Assembly (NCBI GenBank): GCA_949130485.1
Contig: OX422202.1
Coordinates: 1,138,501 to 1,202,500, forward strand
Source of the DNA: Agelas oroides
Lineage: Eukaryota; Porifera; Demospongiae; Agelasida; Agelasidae
Reading direction: 5' to 3'
Length of the DNA: 64,000 bases
In this document: one piece after another, positions 53,811-64,000 of the stretch
How positions within the stretch are numbered: position 1 is the first letter of the stretch
How the letters are laid out: the number at the start of each line of letters is the position of its first letter
Notes under the pieces: model-generated
Databases searched by the model: none
What the model was told of the DNA's origin: nothing
Seen by the model: only the letters and a program-made list of their open reading frames with translations
Position numbers and translations under genes: made by a program

Positions 53811-55288
53811 TTAATGTTTTCTACACTTCTTGTGACTGCATGTGCGCAGTGGCTGGACTTCAAAGGTAACTGCAACTTCTGAACTGTACACCAGGGTAGC
53901 ATTTTCGTACCTCTGATGCAATGATTCGGGGCAGGGTCTGTTTGGTTCTGATTCCAAAACTTCCATTCCAGCATTGAAACTGGACCCTCGTATTACATCC
54001 TGGGATAGTTCTGTGACTTCAAGAGCAGATGCAAGCTGCACACCCACTGTCTGAGCAATACACTGGGCCTTGGCTTTAGCATTTCCAACAGCCTTCTTGA
54101 ATGCCTCCTGCCTGTGAAATAACATACACGGATTAAATACCTGACCATTTATCTCCAACTGCTGCATTTGGCATACTTCCCAAACCCATTGTCACTGAAT
54201 AATGCTTTTGGCCTTAGAATTGTCCCACAGCGGTAATCACATCTAGCTTTGTATCTAGGCCATGTTCAGTGTGGCCTGAATGTGAGGCTAAGTAGGGATA
54301 GTCACACCTGTAGAAGTGTTTGGGGCTGATCAAGAATCAGATACTATGGAGGCGTGGCTATAGCTTTGCTCTTTGCACTGCAAATTAAGACAATCTATGA
54401 TCAAGGGCAAATTTCGCCAATCTTGATTGTAAACACCTCTACAGGTAAGAAGTAAGTGATAGCAGTTAGCAGATTCGTTGCTACCCTGTTATGTATCACA
54501 AACAAGTAGCCATCAGTTTTTCCCCCCTCATTATTGAGGGTCTAGGAGCTCATTAGTCAGTTAATGAGGACAGGGGCTACTAGTAATAGTTATATCCCTC
54601 CCTGGGGGGTGGTCGTTTTATACATTTGTGTCGGGCTACGTCCGACACAAATGTGCAAGACCACACCCCAGGGAGGGATATAACTATTATATAACCTGTT
54701 ACCTAGGCAACATCACTGTAGAAGAGAGATATGAGCAACATTCTTATATGTTGCCTAGGTAACAGGTTATATAGTATGTTAGACTTTTTTCATACAATGT
54801 CATACTACCTGTGTGGCCTTGTAGTAATAAAAAAGATAAGATATATGTAACATTAACAGCAATTATCTATCCCACCTCTTAGCCTCTTTGCTTTCTGTAG
54901 TGTGATGGTGAGTGATTGGACTAAACAGCACGGAAGGGTCCAATTTCTCGATTAGAAGATTTCGGACAGTTTCACATTTCAACAGACGATCGGACTGCAC
55001 CAGAATGTCAGTTTGAACACTAACACTCTCCTCTCTCTTTATCTCTGAAGAACATTTGATACACTTCTCCTGAATGCCATTGTTTCTAAGTACCTGAGTG
55101 ACGTACTCAGTTCTCCTTCGGACACTAGACTGCGCCCCATCTACTGTGCCCTTACAGCTGCTCACTGAGATGATAAACTGCATCTGGTCGGGGGGACAAC
55201 TCACCTCCCCAGTTGCATGCACAGCAATGTGACGCCTTACAGAGCTTTTCACTCCGTCATTGGGCTTGGTGTTCTCTTCCCTCTCCAT
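53811..55288 (-). CDS. IRAK1BP1-like SIMPL-domain protein
   Basis: Two exons, 55288-54876 and 54111-53811, join in phase (K-R-Q-E-A-F across the junction) to give 237 aa; the vertebrate protein is similar in size. The SIMPL domain (DUF541) is visible as 'HIAVHATGEVSCPPDQMQF' at the N-terminus, a middle 'YVTQVLRNNGIQEKCIKC' and, in exon 2, 'FKKAVGNAKAKAQCIAQTVG' followed by a C-terminal 'VAVTFEVQPL' strand. In mammals IRAK1BP1 binds IRAK1 and modulates NF-kappaB signalling; whether that role holds here is unknown. The gene starts 530 bp from the oppositely oriented dynein-tail gene, so a shared promoter region is possible. Confidence 0.85.
54577..54775. mobile_element. Two adjacent foldback hairpins in the IRAK1BP1-like intron
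   Basis: 54577-54690 has arms ATAGTTATATCCCTCCCTGG / CCAGGGAGGGATATAACTAT around a GTGTCGGGCTACGTCCGACAC inner hairpin. 54690-54775 has arms ATAACCTGTTACCTAGGCAA / TTGCCTAGGTAACAGGTTAT. Confidence 0.8.
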
Positions 55289-55818
55289 CAGTCCTCAGTT
55301 CAAGAGGACAATATCTTCAAACAAGAGTGCAACCTTCCCTTCCTACCTCTGGGTTTATCCAGTATCAGACTGTCGGCGGGGGGACAGTTGGTAGTCTCGC
55401 CAGGGTAACTTATGCACTCGCTTATGCAACATGCAATACAGTGAGAAACAGTTTCTAAATAATGCGCACTATATTGGTGCCTTGTTTCCATGGTAACCAC
55501 GATCGTCCCAATGATCGTATGCCTACTGAGCTTGTATGCAAGATCGTACACAACTGGCGATCACGTAAGATTACCATACCTCAAAGCTTGCAATAAACAT
55601 ATTTGTTTTATCATAGACAGTAGAGTAAGTTTAATGACAGTAGGACCTATCTATGGCTGCTTGTATGTTCTGCTCAGGGGCTGCAATGCTAGTCTGGATC
55701 ACAGACCCTTCTGACCAGGCGGGGAGAAGGGTCTGGAGGCCTGGCCAGAAGGGTCTGGGGTACAGACTACTGCAACGCCATAACAAGAATCCACTTTCAA
55801 TTCAGATTGATTGCTATC
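55289..55818. promoter_or_regulatory. Head-to-head intergenic region, candidate bidirectional promoter
   Basis: 530 bp separate the two divergent start codons (55288 minus and 55819 plus). I see no strong core-promoter motif. A foldback element lies inside it at 55690-55769. Confidence 0.4.
55690..55769. mobile_element. TAG...CTA foldback element, 80 bp, 9-bp TSD
   Basis: Ends TAGTCTGGATCACAGACCC and GGGTCTGGGGTACAGACTA; TSD CTGCAATGC at 55681-55689 against CTGCAACGC at 55770-55778 (one mismatch). It lies 50 bp upstream of the dynein-tail start codon. Confidence 0.8.
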
Positions 55819-58800
55819 ATGGATGAGAGACACTGGTGGTTTGCATCCAAGCTGCAGGAGACCTTTCACTTTGGTGGGTATGACAACCCCACCCTGCTGG
55901 AAGACTTTCTTTCGGAACCCGAGGTTGTGGAGCTCATAAACAACTTCCTTGCGCCCGGTGAGCCTCGAAAACTCTTCTTCTACTGTGATGAAATCCCGAC
56001 AGACACCAGTGGCTCTCGAGCTCCCAGTGCCTCCTCCAGACGGCTTCACATTGCAGCTCAATTGGCCCAAGATGTGGTTTCAGGGGGGAGGGTGTGCCTG
56101 TACGTTCTCCGAAGAGACATAGGAGGGGAGGTGGATGTCAGCCAGATGGAGAAGGAGCTATTTTGTGGTGAAATCCGCCACTCCGTCCTCTCTAGCCTTG
56201 CATCAGTGCTAACTGAAGCCTATGCACCCCTGCTTCACTCCCAGAAGAACTGGGGTGAGTGCACCAAAGACAACACAACCAACTTTCTCCAAAACTTTGA
56301 CAAATTCTCTGGCATGTTGACGGAGATGGCCACTCAAGTACAGATTAACCAGAGTCAGTTGCAGCAGCCTGCAAGGGAGCTGTGGAGCGATCTCCTCCAG
56401 CAGCATGGGAAGGGACCCCTCCTCGGGGAGGTGTTGGTAGAGTGTGAGGCCCTCATGGCAGACTGGATTAGTACCACAGAGAGCCTGCTCATTGAGACAA
56501 CAGATGAGAGGTACGCATGCAGTGTGTGGTGAGTGGAATCTCTTCTTCCCCTCTCCTTCTTCCACCCACTCCCCCCTCCACCTCCTTTCTCTCACTCACT
56601 TCCCCTCTCCACTCCCTTTCTCTCCCTTCCCTCACTCTCTCCTCCACTCCCTTTCTCCAGACTGGAGGATCCCCAGGGAAGCCTGCTTGCTGAGCTGGGC
56701 AAATGGCGGAGAAGGCAGACACTTCTCTCCTCTCTTGTCGAGCAACTCAAGACAAAGGAGTGCAGGATGGTCATTGCTGCCCTCGCTGCTGCAAAGTCCA
56801 AGCTGCTCAAAAAATGGAAGAACATTGACCTACAGTGAGCATTATATCATATCGTCTATAGATTTTATTGGAGCATTTGACATAGCATCAGAACTGTTAT
56901 GGACAGAACGTTTCGGCCTCGAAGGCCTTCATCAGCTGTATACAGTTCTGATGCTACGTCAAATGCTCCATTAAATTCTATAGACGTTAGACCAACGTAG
57001 CAATGGCCCTCTATGATATTATATCATATCATTTTTTAAAATTCCTGTGGCTATATTTAGAAATATAGGCTCCTGCCAGCTTTGTTACAAACTGTACAAT
57101 AGGTAACAAGAGACCAACCTGTACACTGTACAGTATGTGGCAAAGAACAAGAGAACAAGGCGTGCACTGGTCACAGTTTTCCATTGGTAGATATTCTCAT
57201 TTTTTGATCTAGCAGGGAGAGGAAGGGGAAGAGGGAGGGGAAGAGAGGGAGGATGAGAGAGGGAGGGTGAGAGAGGGAGGAAGGGAGAGGAGGAGAGGGA
57301 GAAGGAGAGGTCTCTTCATTTGTTTGGTCGAGCAGGAGGGGAGAGGGAGGAGGGGGAGATATATAATTCCTGATTTGCCTCATTGTCCCTAGGATAACTG
57401 ATGCCTTCAACACTGCTTGTGACCGGGTGCACTACCTGGACATGCTCTCCCCTTACCTCGAGGCTCTGGAGGCTCCTTCCTCCTCCCCTCACACCCTCAT
57501 CTCCTCCATCCTCCCTGCACTCACCACCACAGTGAAGCGGAACGAGGGACAGTCTCGGGTGTACGCCCACTCTGGCTACCTCGGCATTCTCTTCACAAAG
57601 GTTTACAAACCATACATAATGCTACATATCTGAGGTAGCGGTACAGCTTTAGGAACTCTTGGGGGGTGGGGGGGGGGCGCTTGGGGGGATTTCTACATCT
57701 ATCATCTACTTTTGGTGTATCATGCTGTTATACATTTTAAATGTGTATAGAACTAAGCACTGTTCTTACTTACTCTTCCTTGTCTTTTTCCCCCTCCTTT
57801 CCTCCCCCCCCCCCTTCTCCTTCTCACCCACAACACAGATATCGAATGCACTGGTGCGAGTGTGCATGTCAGGCCTGCAGAACTACACTTGCAGAGATCG
57901 GAAGGACCATTTCTGGGAGATGGCCTTTGAAGCTGTTCTTTCAGAAGCAAGACAGTCATCTCCCTTCTCTTCCAGCAATCACCCACTAATCGCAAAGCTC
58001 AACTCCTGTATTCAGTTGTGCACAGCTTTCAAAGAACTGCTTCAACAGCTTAAAGACTGTCTTCTACAACAGCAGCACGTCAGCTTCGGTGTCTCCAACC
58101 CCAGTCTCAGTACGACCGTCTCTCACGTTTCACTGCTGGGTAGGAAGGCATCCAACCCCTCAAGAAACCCTTCCTCTGTCTTGGTCAAGAAAGCCTCACT
58201 GCCTAGTAACAGGTGCTCAGGTGAGATTGAAGCTGTCGATAATGGTAGCACCGTGCTTTCGTCTCCGTCTGGTATCTCTCTTCAAAATGTCGACAAGATT
58301 ACAGTTGGGCTGAGTGATTTTAGCCAGCGGGTGTCCAAAGTGCTGGAGATTATCTCGACACTGTCACAGTTTAAACAGCTTCAGGGTAATATCAGAGGTC
58401 TGCCTCGAATCTCTGGGCTTTGGGATGTGGATGAGGAGGTGGGAGAGGAGAGAGGTGAGGATGGTGTAGGGGATGAGCCACTGCCAGTTGGAAGTGGTGT
58501 CAAAGTAGAGTCATTGAAGGAGGGTGGAGAGGAGGAGAAGGCTGGTACCGGAGATGCTGGGATGGTCGTGGGACGAGGGAGATTGTCCACTCTGAAAGAA
58601 GAGAGTCTTGTGATGGACAGGGGTACCACGGAGGAAGGTCAAAGTTCAACCACCACTCACACCAGCTCTAGTAGCAGTATGACAAACCCCTCAAGTGGCT
58701 CCCTTCACCTGTCAGCCCCATCTCATCTCCATTCTGACCACCCTGGAGACAGTGTAGCACTGAGGGTGAAGACAACTTTGGAAAGGATCCAGAATAGGCT

Positions 58801-60502
58801 GGAGTTGGCCTGCCACAGGGGGATCCCCGATGTGTTCGGTACCTCCAGTAGGTACAAGACTACTTTCACAAGTGCCTACGAGGAATACTCCCTGCAAATA
58901 GCCACACTGGAGGAGAACATCTGTGCATACCTAAAGGCAAGAGATGTTAAGGTTGAGAATAGGAAGATAGCTGAACTGTTTGAATAAGTGAAACTTGAGT
59001 ACGAAGCAGACTACTAATTTGATGCCGTCATTTGTTGAGGGGGAAAGGGAGTCCAGATACTGTATAGCTCCAAAATTTCATGGTTCAAAAATTTCGTGAA
59101 TCTCTCCAAATTAGCGTTCAAGTAAATTTTCGGGACAAAAATACTTTAAATTTTCGTGATTCAATGTTGCCCCGACATTTTTCACTGAGCGCGCTATATA
59201 GGCCACCTTGTGACCTCCAATTTCGTGAATAAAATTTTCGAATTTGGAGCTATACGGTAAGTGACTTTCTGAACTTGAAAACTTGTGAAACATAAAGGTT
59301 GTCCTGTGGCCAGTCCAGAAAGTGAGCTCAGAGCAGCTAGCTTTGATAGGTCTCTTTTGGGATACACACAACGTGTTTCACACAAAGCAAAAAATGTCTA
59401 TGTATGCATGTTATTATGTTTTGTTCTGGTGTCGCAATCCTAGCTGTGTTTTTAATATCATGCAGGCTGTTTTTGCTGGTCTGACGACTTCAGGAAGAGC
59501 CCTTGACATGATCTCAAGGTGAGTGAAGTCAGATCTCCCTCCTTTCCCTCTCTTCCTTCTCTTCCCTCCCTCCCCTCTCTCTTTATCCATTTCAGATCTC
59601 TGTTCCTACCCCCTCCTTCTCTCTCCTCTCTTTTCTCCTACCTCCTCCTCCCTCCTCCCTCCCCTCCCCTCCTACTCCTTCCTCCTCCCTCCTCTTTCCT
59701 CCTTTCCCTCCCGTGTACACGTATAGCTAGCACAACACTGAGTTAATTAACCAACCAGAAGCTACCATTATCACCTATACCAGGAAGTACACACCCTCAA
59801 ATTGCTATTTATTACATTTTGCCAGGTTTGATGCAGTGTCCAGTCGTGTTGAGTTGAGAGAGACTTTTCGGCGGTCCAAGATGGAGGCGTTTGGGAAGTA
59901 CTCTCAGGAGCTGGAGGAAATACAGAGAAACTATGAGCAGAACAAGGTTTGCAAAGAACCTCTCATTACCTCTTGTAGCCAGTGAATTACATGACTGCCC
60001 ATTATTGCAGGGTTCTCCCCCTGTGTAGCCAGTGAATTACATGATTGCCCATTATTGCAGGGTTCTCCCCCTGTGTAGCCAGTGAATTGCATGATTGCCC
60101 ATTATTGCAGGGTTCTCCCCCTGTGTAGCCAGTGAATTGCATGACTGCCCGTTATTGCAGGGTTCTCCCCCTGTGTAGCCAGTGAATTGCATGATTGCCC
60201 ATTATTACAGGGTTCTCCCCCTGTGTAGCCAGTAAATGACATGATTCCTCATAATTGCAGGGTTCTCCCCCTTTGCCTCGCAATATTCCTCCTGTGGCGG
60301 GAGCGGTGGCATGGGTAAGGCAGCTGCTGAGAAGGGTGGAGGGGCCCATGGAGATCTTCAGGAATGACACCACCGTCATGCAGTCTGTGGTCAGTGACAT
60401 AATGTACACATCTACACTAACCCCCCCAACACACACACAACAATATTTGAACACATCTCTCCTTCTCCTGTATTCCAAACACACATCTACACTCCCCCCT
60501 CC

Positions 60503-60590
<88 letters not shown>

Positions 60591-63500
60591 ACTACTCCCT
60601 CTCCCCCTGTATTCCAAACACACAGGAATCTCTGCACGTCTGCAAGCTGTACAACCGTCTCTCCACGGCACTGCTCAAGTACGAGGCGCTGTGGCTGGGC
60701 CAGTGGCGGTCCTCTCTCAAGCAGACGAGGGCAGGGCTGAAGGCCACTCTGCTGGTACAGGAGGAGGAGGAGAAGGGGGGTGGGGCATCCAGGAGACCTC
60801 ACATCAGGGTCAATGCACACAACAGGTATGTATCAGAGAAGATCAGAAGCTACCAGAGGAATTCGGCTGAGGCCTCTAGGCAAATACTACTTATGTAGCT
60901 TGTCTTCCGCTCCTCTGCCAGGGGTGCAAGTGATAACCGTGTCTATTCATCAGGTCTTGGGCTGGATCCTGGAATTTTTCAAGAGTGACTACTGTTGCAT
61001 ACACAGTAAAATATCATCAAACCTCTGTTGCACACAGTAGTGTATGGGTTTAAAAATAAAATTTTACGCTAAGAAAACGAATAATAGTGTTGTTTATGCT
61101 AAGCCTTTCTTCACTCTCACTCTGATGATGACTGGTGTATTCAGTCAAAATATTGGCAATTTTTTTTCCCGATTTGGTGCCAGAGACGCTTCATAATCTA
61201 TGGCCTCGGAGCCAGATTACTTAGTCCAAATTCCAAGCAGCCATTTTCATCAGGCTGAAGACTATTACTACAGGAGTAAAGGTTGCTTATGGCCTCCTGA
61301 TGTTATCGGTATTTCCCTTGAAAGTGGTATATTGGTATGGGCTCTTGATTAATGAAGACTGCTCTGGGGAGCCATTACTCCTGTAACAAAATTGTTAACA
61401 GTGTTCAGCCTGATAGAGAATGGCTGCTTGGAATTTGGATTGCTTTTTTGTGGGTTGCCCAGAGCAGTCTTCATTGACCAGATCATTTGAGCAATGGAGA
61501 GTTTGCGTGATCTGGTCAGTGAAGACTGGAGAACTCACAAAAGCAATCTGTATTCCTGTAACCAGCTCTGAGCCAGCATACATGAAACATCGTGATACAC
61601 TGAAATTATTAGGAGCCCATACCTATATTGCATTTTCAGGGGAAATGCTGGTAACATTGGGAGTCGTACATTTGTTTTTCTAATTTGGCAACAGCGAGCT
61701 TGGAGATCAACACACACAAGGTGTCATGATGCCTTAAAATGTTGGGAGCCCCTATGTATACAGCACCCTCAGGGGAAATGCTAACAACATTGGGAGGCCG
61801 TACATTGTATGGAGTCTGTAGTCAGGCAGTTATCTGCATGTATGTACTGTGGTGTAGTATCATATGACAGGTAGTAATGTAGCTGCTGCCTGAACGAACA
61901 TTGGGAGGCTGTACATTGTATGGAGTCTGTAGTCAGGCAGTTATCTGCATGTCCATACTGTGGTGTAGTATCATATGACAGGTAGTAATGTAGCTGCTGC
62001 CTGAACGAACATTGGGAGGCCGTACATTGTATGGAGTCTGTAGTCAGGCAGTTATCTGCATGTCCATACTGTGGTGTAGTATCATATGACAGGTAGTAAT
62101 GTAGCTGCTGCCTGAACGAACATTGGGAGGCCGTACATTGTATGGAGTCTGTAGTCAGGCAGTTATCTGCATGTCCATACTGTGGTGTAGTATCATATGA
62201 CAGGTAGTAATGTAGCTGCTGCCTGAACGAACATTGGGAGGCCGTATATTGTATGGAGTCTGTAGTCAGGCAGTTATCTGCATGTATGTACTGTGGTGTA
62301 GTAGGTAGTAATGTACCTGCTGCCTGAACATTGGGAGGCCGTATATTATATGTGACAGGTGTGCAGTGTACCTTACTGCCTCTCTGACTCACCACCTGCA
62401 AAGCCCTTGATCAGTTGCCTCAAATGATCTCAATGATCCTGGGAAACAGTTTGCCTCTTCAACATGCACACACTAGCTACACACCTTAAACTTACCTGCG
62501 TAAAATCATGTATGTGACACTGGTGCTTAAACTTGACATCCATCCTCTCCATCAATGCCCCATTAGGCTGCTAGAGTTGGTGGCAGAGTCCAAGGCTCTA
62601 GTTCGACTGGGCGTGTCCATCCCAGACTCCGCAAGGACTGTTCAGGAACAGGTGAAGCCACAGCTTTTGAGCTTTTCATTACATTCCCTGTCTGCTGAGA
62701 TTCTTGTGTGTTTGGAGTACAGAGAAGGGGAGAGAGAAGTATTGAAGCTTTCCTCTATGTTTTGTACTGCAAGTGTAGTCTTTCTGTGTGTTACACCAGA
62801 AGTGATACACATGCTGGATTAAAAGGTCCCGAACAAGACTACCACATGTGATGATGGTCAGAGATGGGAGTGACCTTGTTAGTTAAATTATTAATAATTA
62901 TTAAAAATACCCAGAATTTGTGTACTTGTATTCCGTATGGTAAGATGTTGTACGTATGTTTAGGGACTTCTCCCTCCTGGTGGCCAACTGTTAGTCTCAT
63001 TCCCAGACCTCATGTCACTTGCATGAGGCCTGAGAATGAGACTGTGATCTACATACTATCAACCACCACCACTAGGAATTTCGTCTCAAGCACTTCAAAG
63101 AGCAGCTGGAGGACATTCTGGGGAGGTTCTACTCAGTCCAGGAGGCAGTCGACCCAGCCATTAGACCACTGATGGCCCCCCACATTGAGACTGTAGTGAG
63201 GTACATGCAAATGTCAGGGAGACCAAGCCTACCCTCGTACCCAGGCCACATGGCTATACCAAGCTGTACCTGCCTGGTGCAGGAATGAGGCTTTATGTTT
63301 GTATGGTACACATAATTTTTAATTGCTACTTGCATATTTCCGGATATTCTTCTGCGCGAGGCATACTCTGCGCATGCGTATTTCTAGTTTTTAATTCCAT
63401 TTACGTATGTGCAATTTATGCTCATTTGGATTGGTCCACTTGGCCCTTCATTTATAAACTGAATGACTAATTTGCTGCTTACAGCAAGTTTGGAAATATG

Positions 63501-64000
63501 ACCAGTTCTACATCATTGTTTGAAGAAGGATGATTACTTACAGGAGTCTTCTCCCCGGGTGGACGACACTCACATGGAACACACTGAACATTGACGCCTT
63601 CCTCCATCGCGTGCAGACTAGCCTGGCCTCCCTCCTTGCCCTCGTTGAGAGGACGGGGGACATTCTGAAGGGAACCATACACAGGATTCTTGGAGAGATG
63701 CAGGGAGCATCACTGTTTGATGTGGAACTAGCAACTGGACGAGTCTGGGTAGGTCAATTGAAGTAGAGTTGATTGCCACCCCCTCTCCCTCCCTCCCTCA
63801 CCTCCCCCCTAACCTCCCTCTCCCTCACCTCCCTTCCTCCCCCTCCAGCATCCCCACGAGTTCTCTGTTGCCATGGCAACTTCCATTGGTGACCGTTCCA
63901 CCAAGCTACTGGCAGACATTGCCACAGTCCGAAGTGCAGTGATGGAGATAATCAGTCTAGCCTCCTCCTCTTCTCCCTCCTCCTCCTCCACCCCACTCTC
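55819..64000 (+). CDS. Dynein heavy chain, N-terminal tail (DHC_N1), continues past window
   Basis: The start ATG opens 'MDERHWWFASKLQETFHFGG'. Exons: 55819-56510, 56661-56834, 57393-57600, 57839-58951, 59466-59518, 59826-59946, 60261-60389, 60625-60825, 62567-62651, 63076-63200, 63544-63748 and 63849 to the edge, all phase-compatible. DHC_N1 hallmarks are 'YLGILFTK-ISNALVRVC' across an intron, 'GSPPLPRNIPPVAGAVAWVR' at 60261, 'CKLYNRLSTALLKYEALW' and 'LLPGWTTLTWNTLNIDAF'. This tail binds intermediate and light chains and dimerises. The PPLPRN-PPVAGA-W block is the axonemal type rather than the dynein-2 type. An acidic, Ser/Thr-rich low-complexity insertion (about 58400-58740) is unusual. It could be the full-length parent of the C-terminal fragments in units A and B, but no overlapping region exists to test this. 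Confidence 0.85.
56858..56990. mobile_element. Foldback element in a dynein intron
   Basis: Arms GTCTATAGATTTTATTGGAG / CTCCATTAAATTCTATAGAC extend inward through GACATAGCATCAGAACTG / CAGTTCTGATGCTACGTC, around a core GGCCTCGAAGGCC. Confidence 0.85.
59056..59260. mobile_element. Putative MITE with TGTATAGCTCCAAA termini
   Basis: TACTGTATAGCTCCAAAATTTC at the left pairs with GAATTTGGAGCTATACGGTA at the right. Confidence 0.7.
59961..60260 (+). repeat. 50-bp tandem array duplicating a 3' splice site
   Basis: Six acceptor-like ...TTGCAG/TTACAG ends at 60010, 60060, 60110, 60160, 60210 and 60260. Each is followed by GGTTCTCCCCCT, the first bases of the true exon that starts at 60261. The exact 50-bp period contains GTGTAGCCAGTGAATT. 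Confidence 0.93.
60510..60592. repeat. (CA)n microsatellite in a dynein intron
   Basis: About 40 CA units upstream of the exon starting at 60625, whose acceptor is ACACACAG. Confidence 0.9.
60826..61780. other. Intron sequence with a foldback pair
   Basis: GTCCAAATTCCAAGCAGCCA at 61227 pairs with TGGCTGCTTGGAATTTGGAT ending at about 61440. No gene. Confidence 0.6.
61781..62345. repeat. 111-bp tandem array, about five copies
   Basis: Unit starts at AACATTGGGAGGCCGTACAT (61784, 61898, 62009, 62120, 62231) with a shortened last copy. The period is divisible by three, giving a spurious minus-strand frame. It lies in a dynein-tail intron. Confidence 0.92.

Noticed and set aside
61781..62401. 206-codon minus-strand frame
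   Set aside because: Result of a 111-bp tandem repeat in a dynein-tail intron; no domain and no splice context.

Overview
This is a eukaryotic, metazoan-type nuclear window. Genes are split into small exons with GT-AG introns, one gene ends in an AATAAA signal, and the rest is dense in short inverted-repeat transposons, LINE remnants, minisatellites and long (CA)n/(GT)n runs. Gene content (dynein heavy chains, a class I Golgi mannosidase, an IRAK1BP1/SIMPL protein, kinase-coiled-coil-Kelch fusions) suggests an early-branching animal. A demosponge is my best guess, an inference from gene style and not from a marker sequence.

Layout. A tandem segmental duplication organises the first 42 kb. 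Unit A (1-9060) holds the last nine exons of a dynein heavy chain (1-3483) followed by a complete kinase/coiled-coil/Kelch gene (4909-8880). Unit B (about 23.4-42.0 kb) holds a longer piece of the same dynein (stalk, microtubule-binding domain, AAA5, AAA6, C-terminal domain; 23412-36132) followed by the paralogous kinase-Kelch gene (37418-41553). Between them lie an antisense PHD/endonuclease/reverse-transcriptase LINE (about 9.08-14.0 kb), a 4374-bp non-autonomous inverted-repeat transposon (14317-18690), a 1.9-kb minisatellite (19337-21279), a third truncated and frameshifted Kelch exon (21284-21970) and a decayed reverse-transcriptase fragment (22208-23411) that abuts the broken 5' end of dynein B.

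From 42 to 51 kb there are repeats and then, on the minus strand, ten exons of a GH47 alpha-1,2-mannosidase (50946-44625). An IRAK1BP1-like two-exon gene (55288-53811, minus) lies head to head with the N-terminal tail of another dynein heavy chain (55819 to the right edge, plus).

The most striking non-gene signal is a family of short foldback elements with TAG...CTA ends, each flanked by a 9-bp target-site duplication (at least nine clear cases). One pair is nested, several have empty sites in the duplicated segment, and one insertion supplies the stop codon of a Kelch gene. A second is a 50-bp array that repeats a dynein 3' splice site five extra times. Exon boundaries were read by eye from splice consensus, reading-frame phase and A-versus-B comparison; no alignment or search was run.
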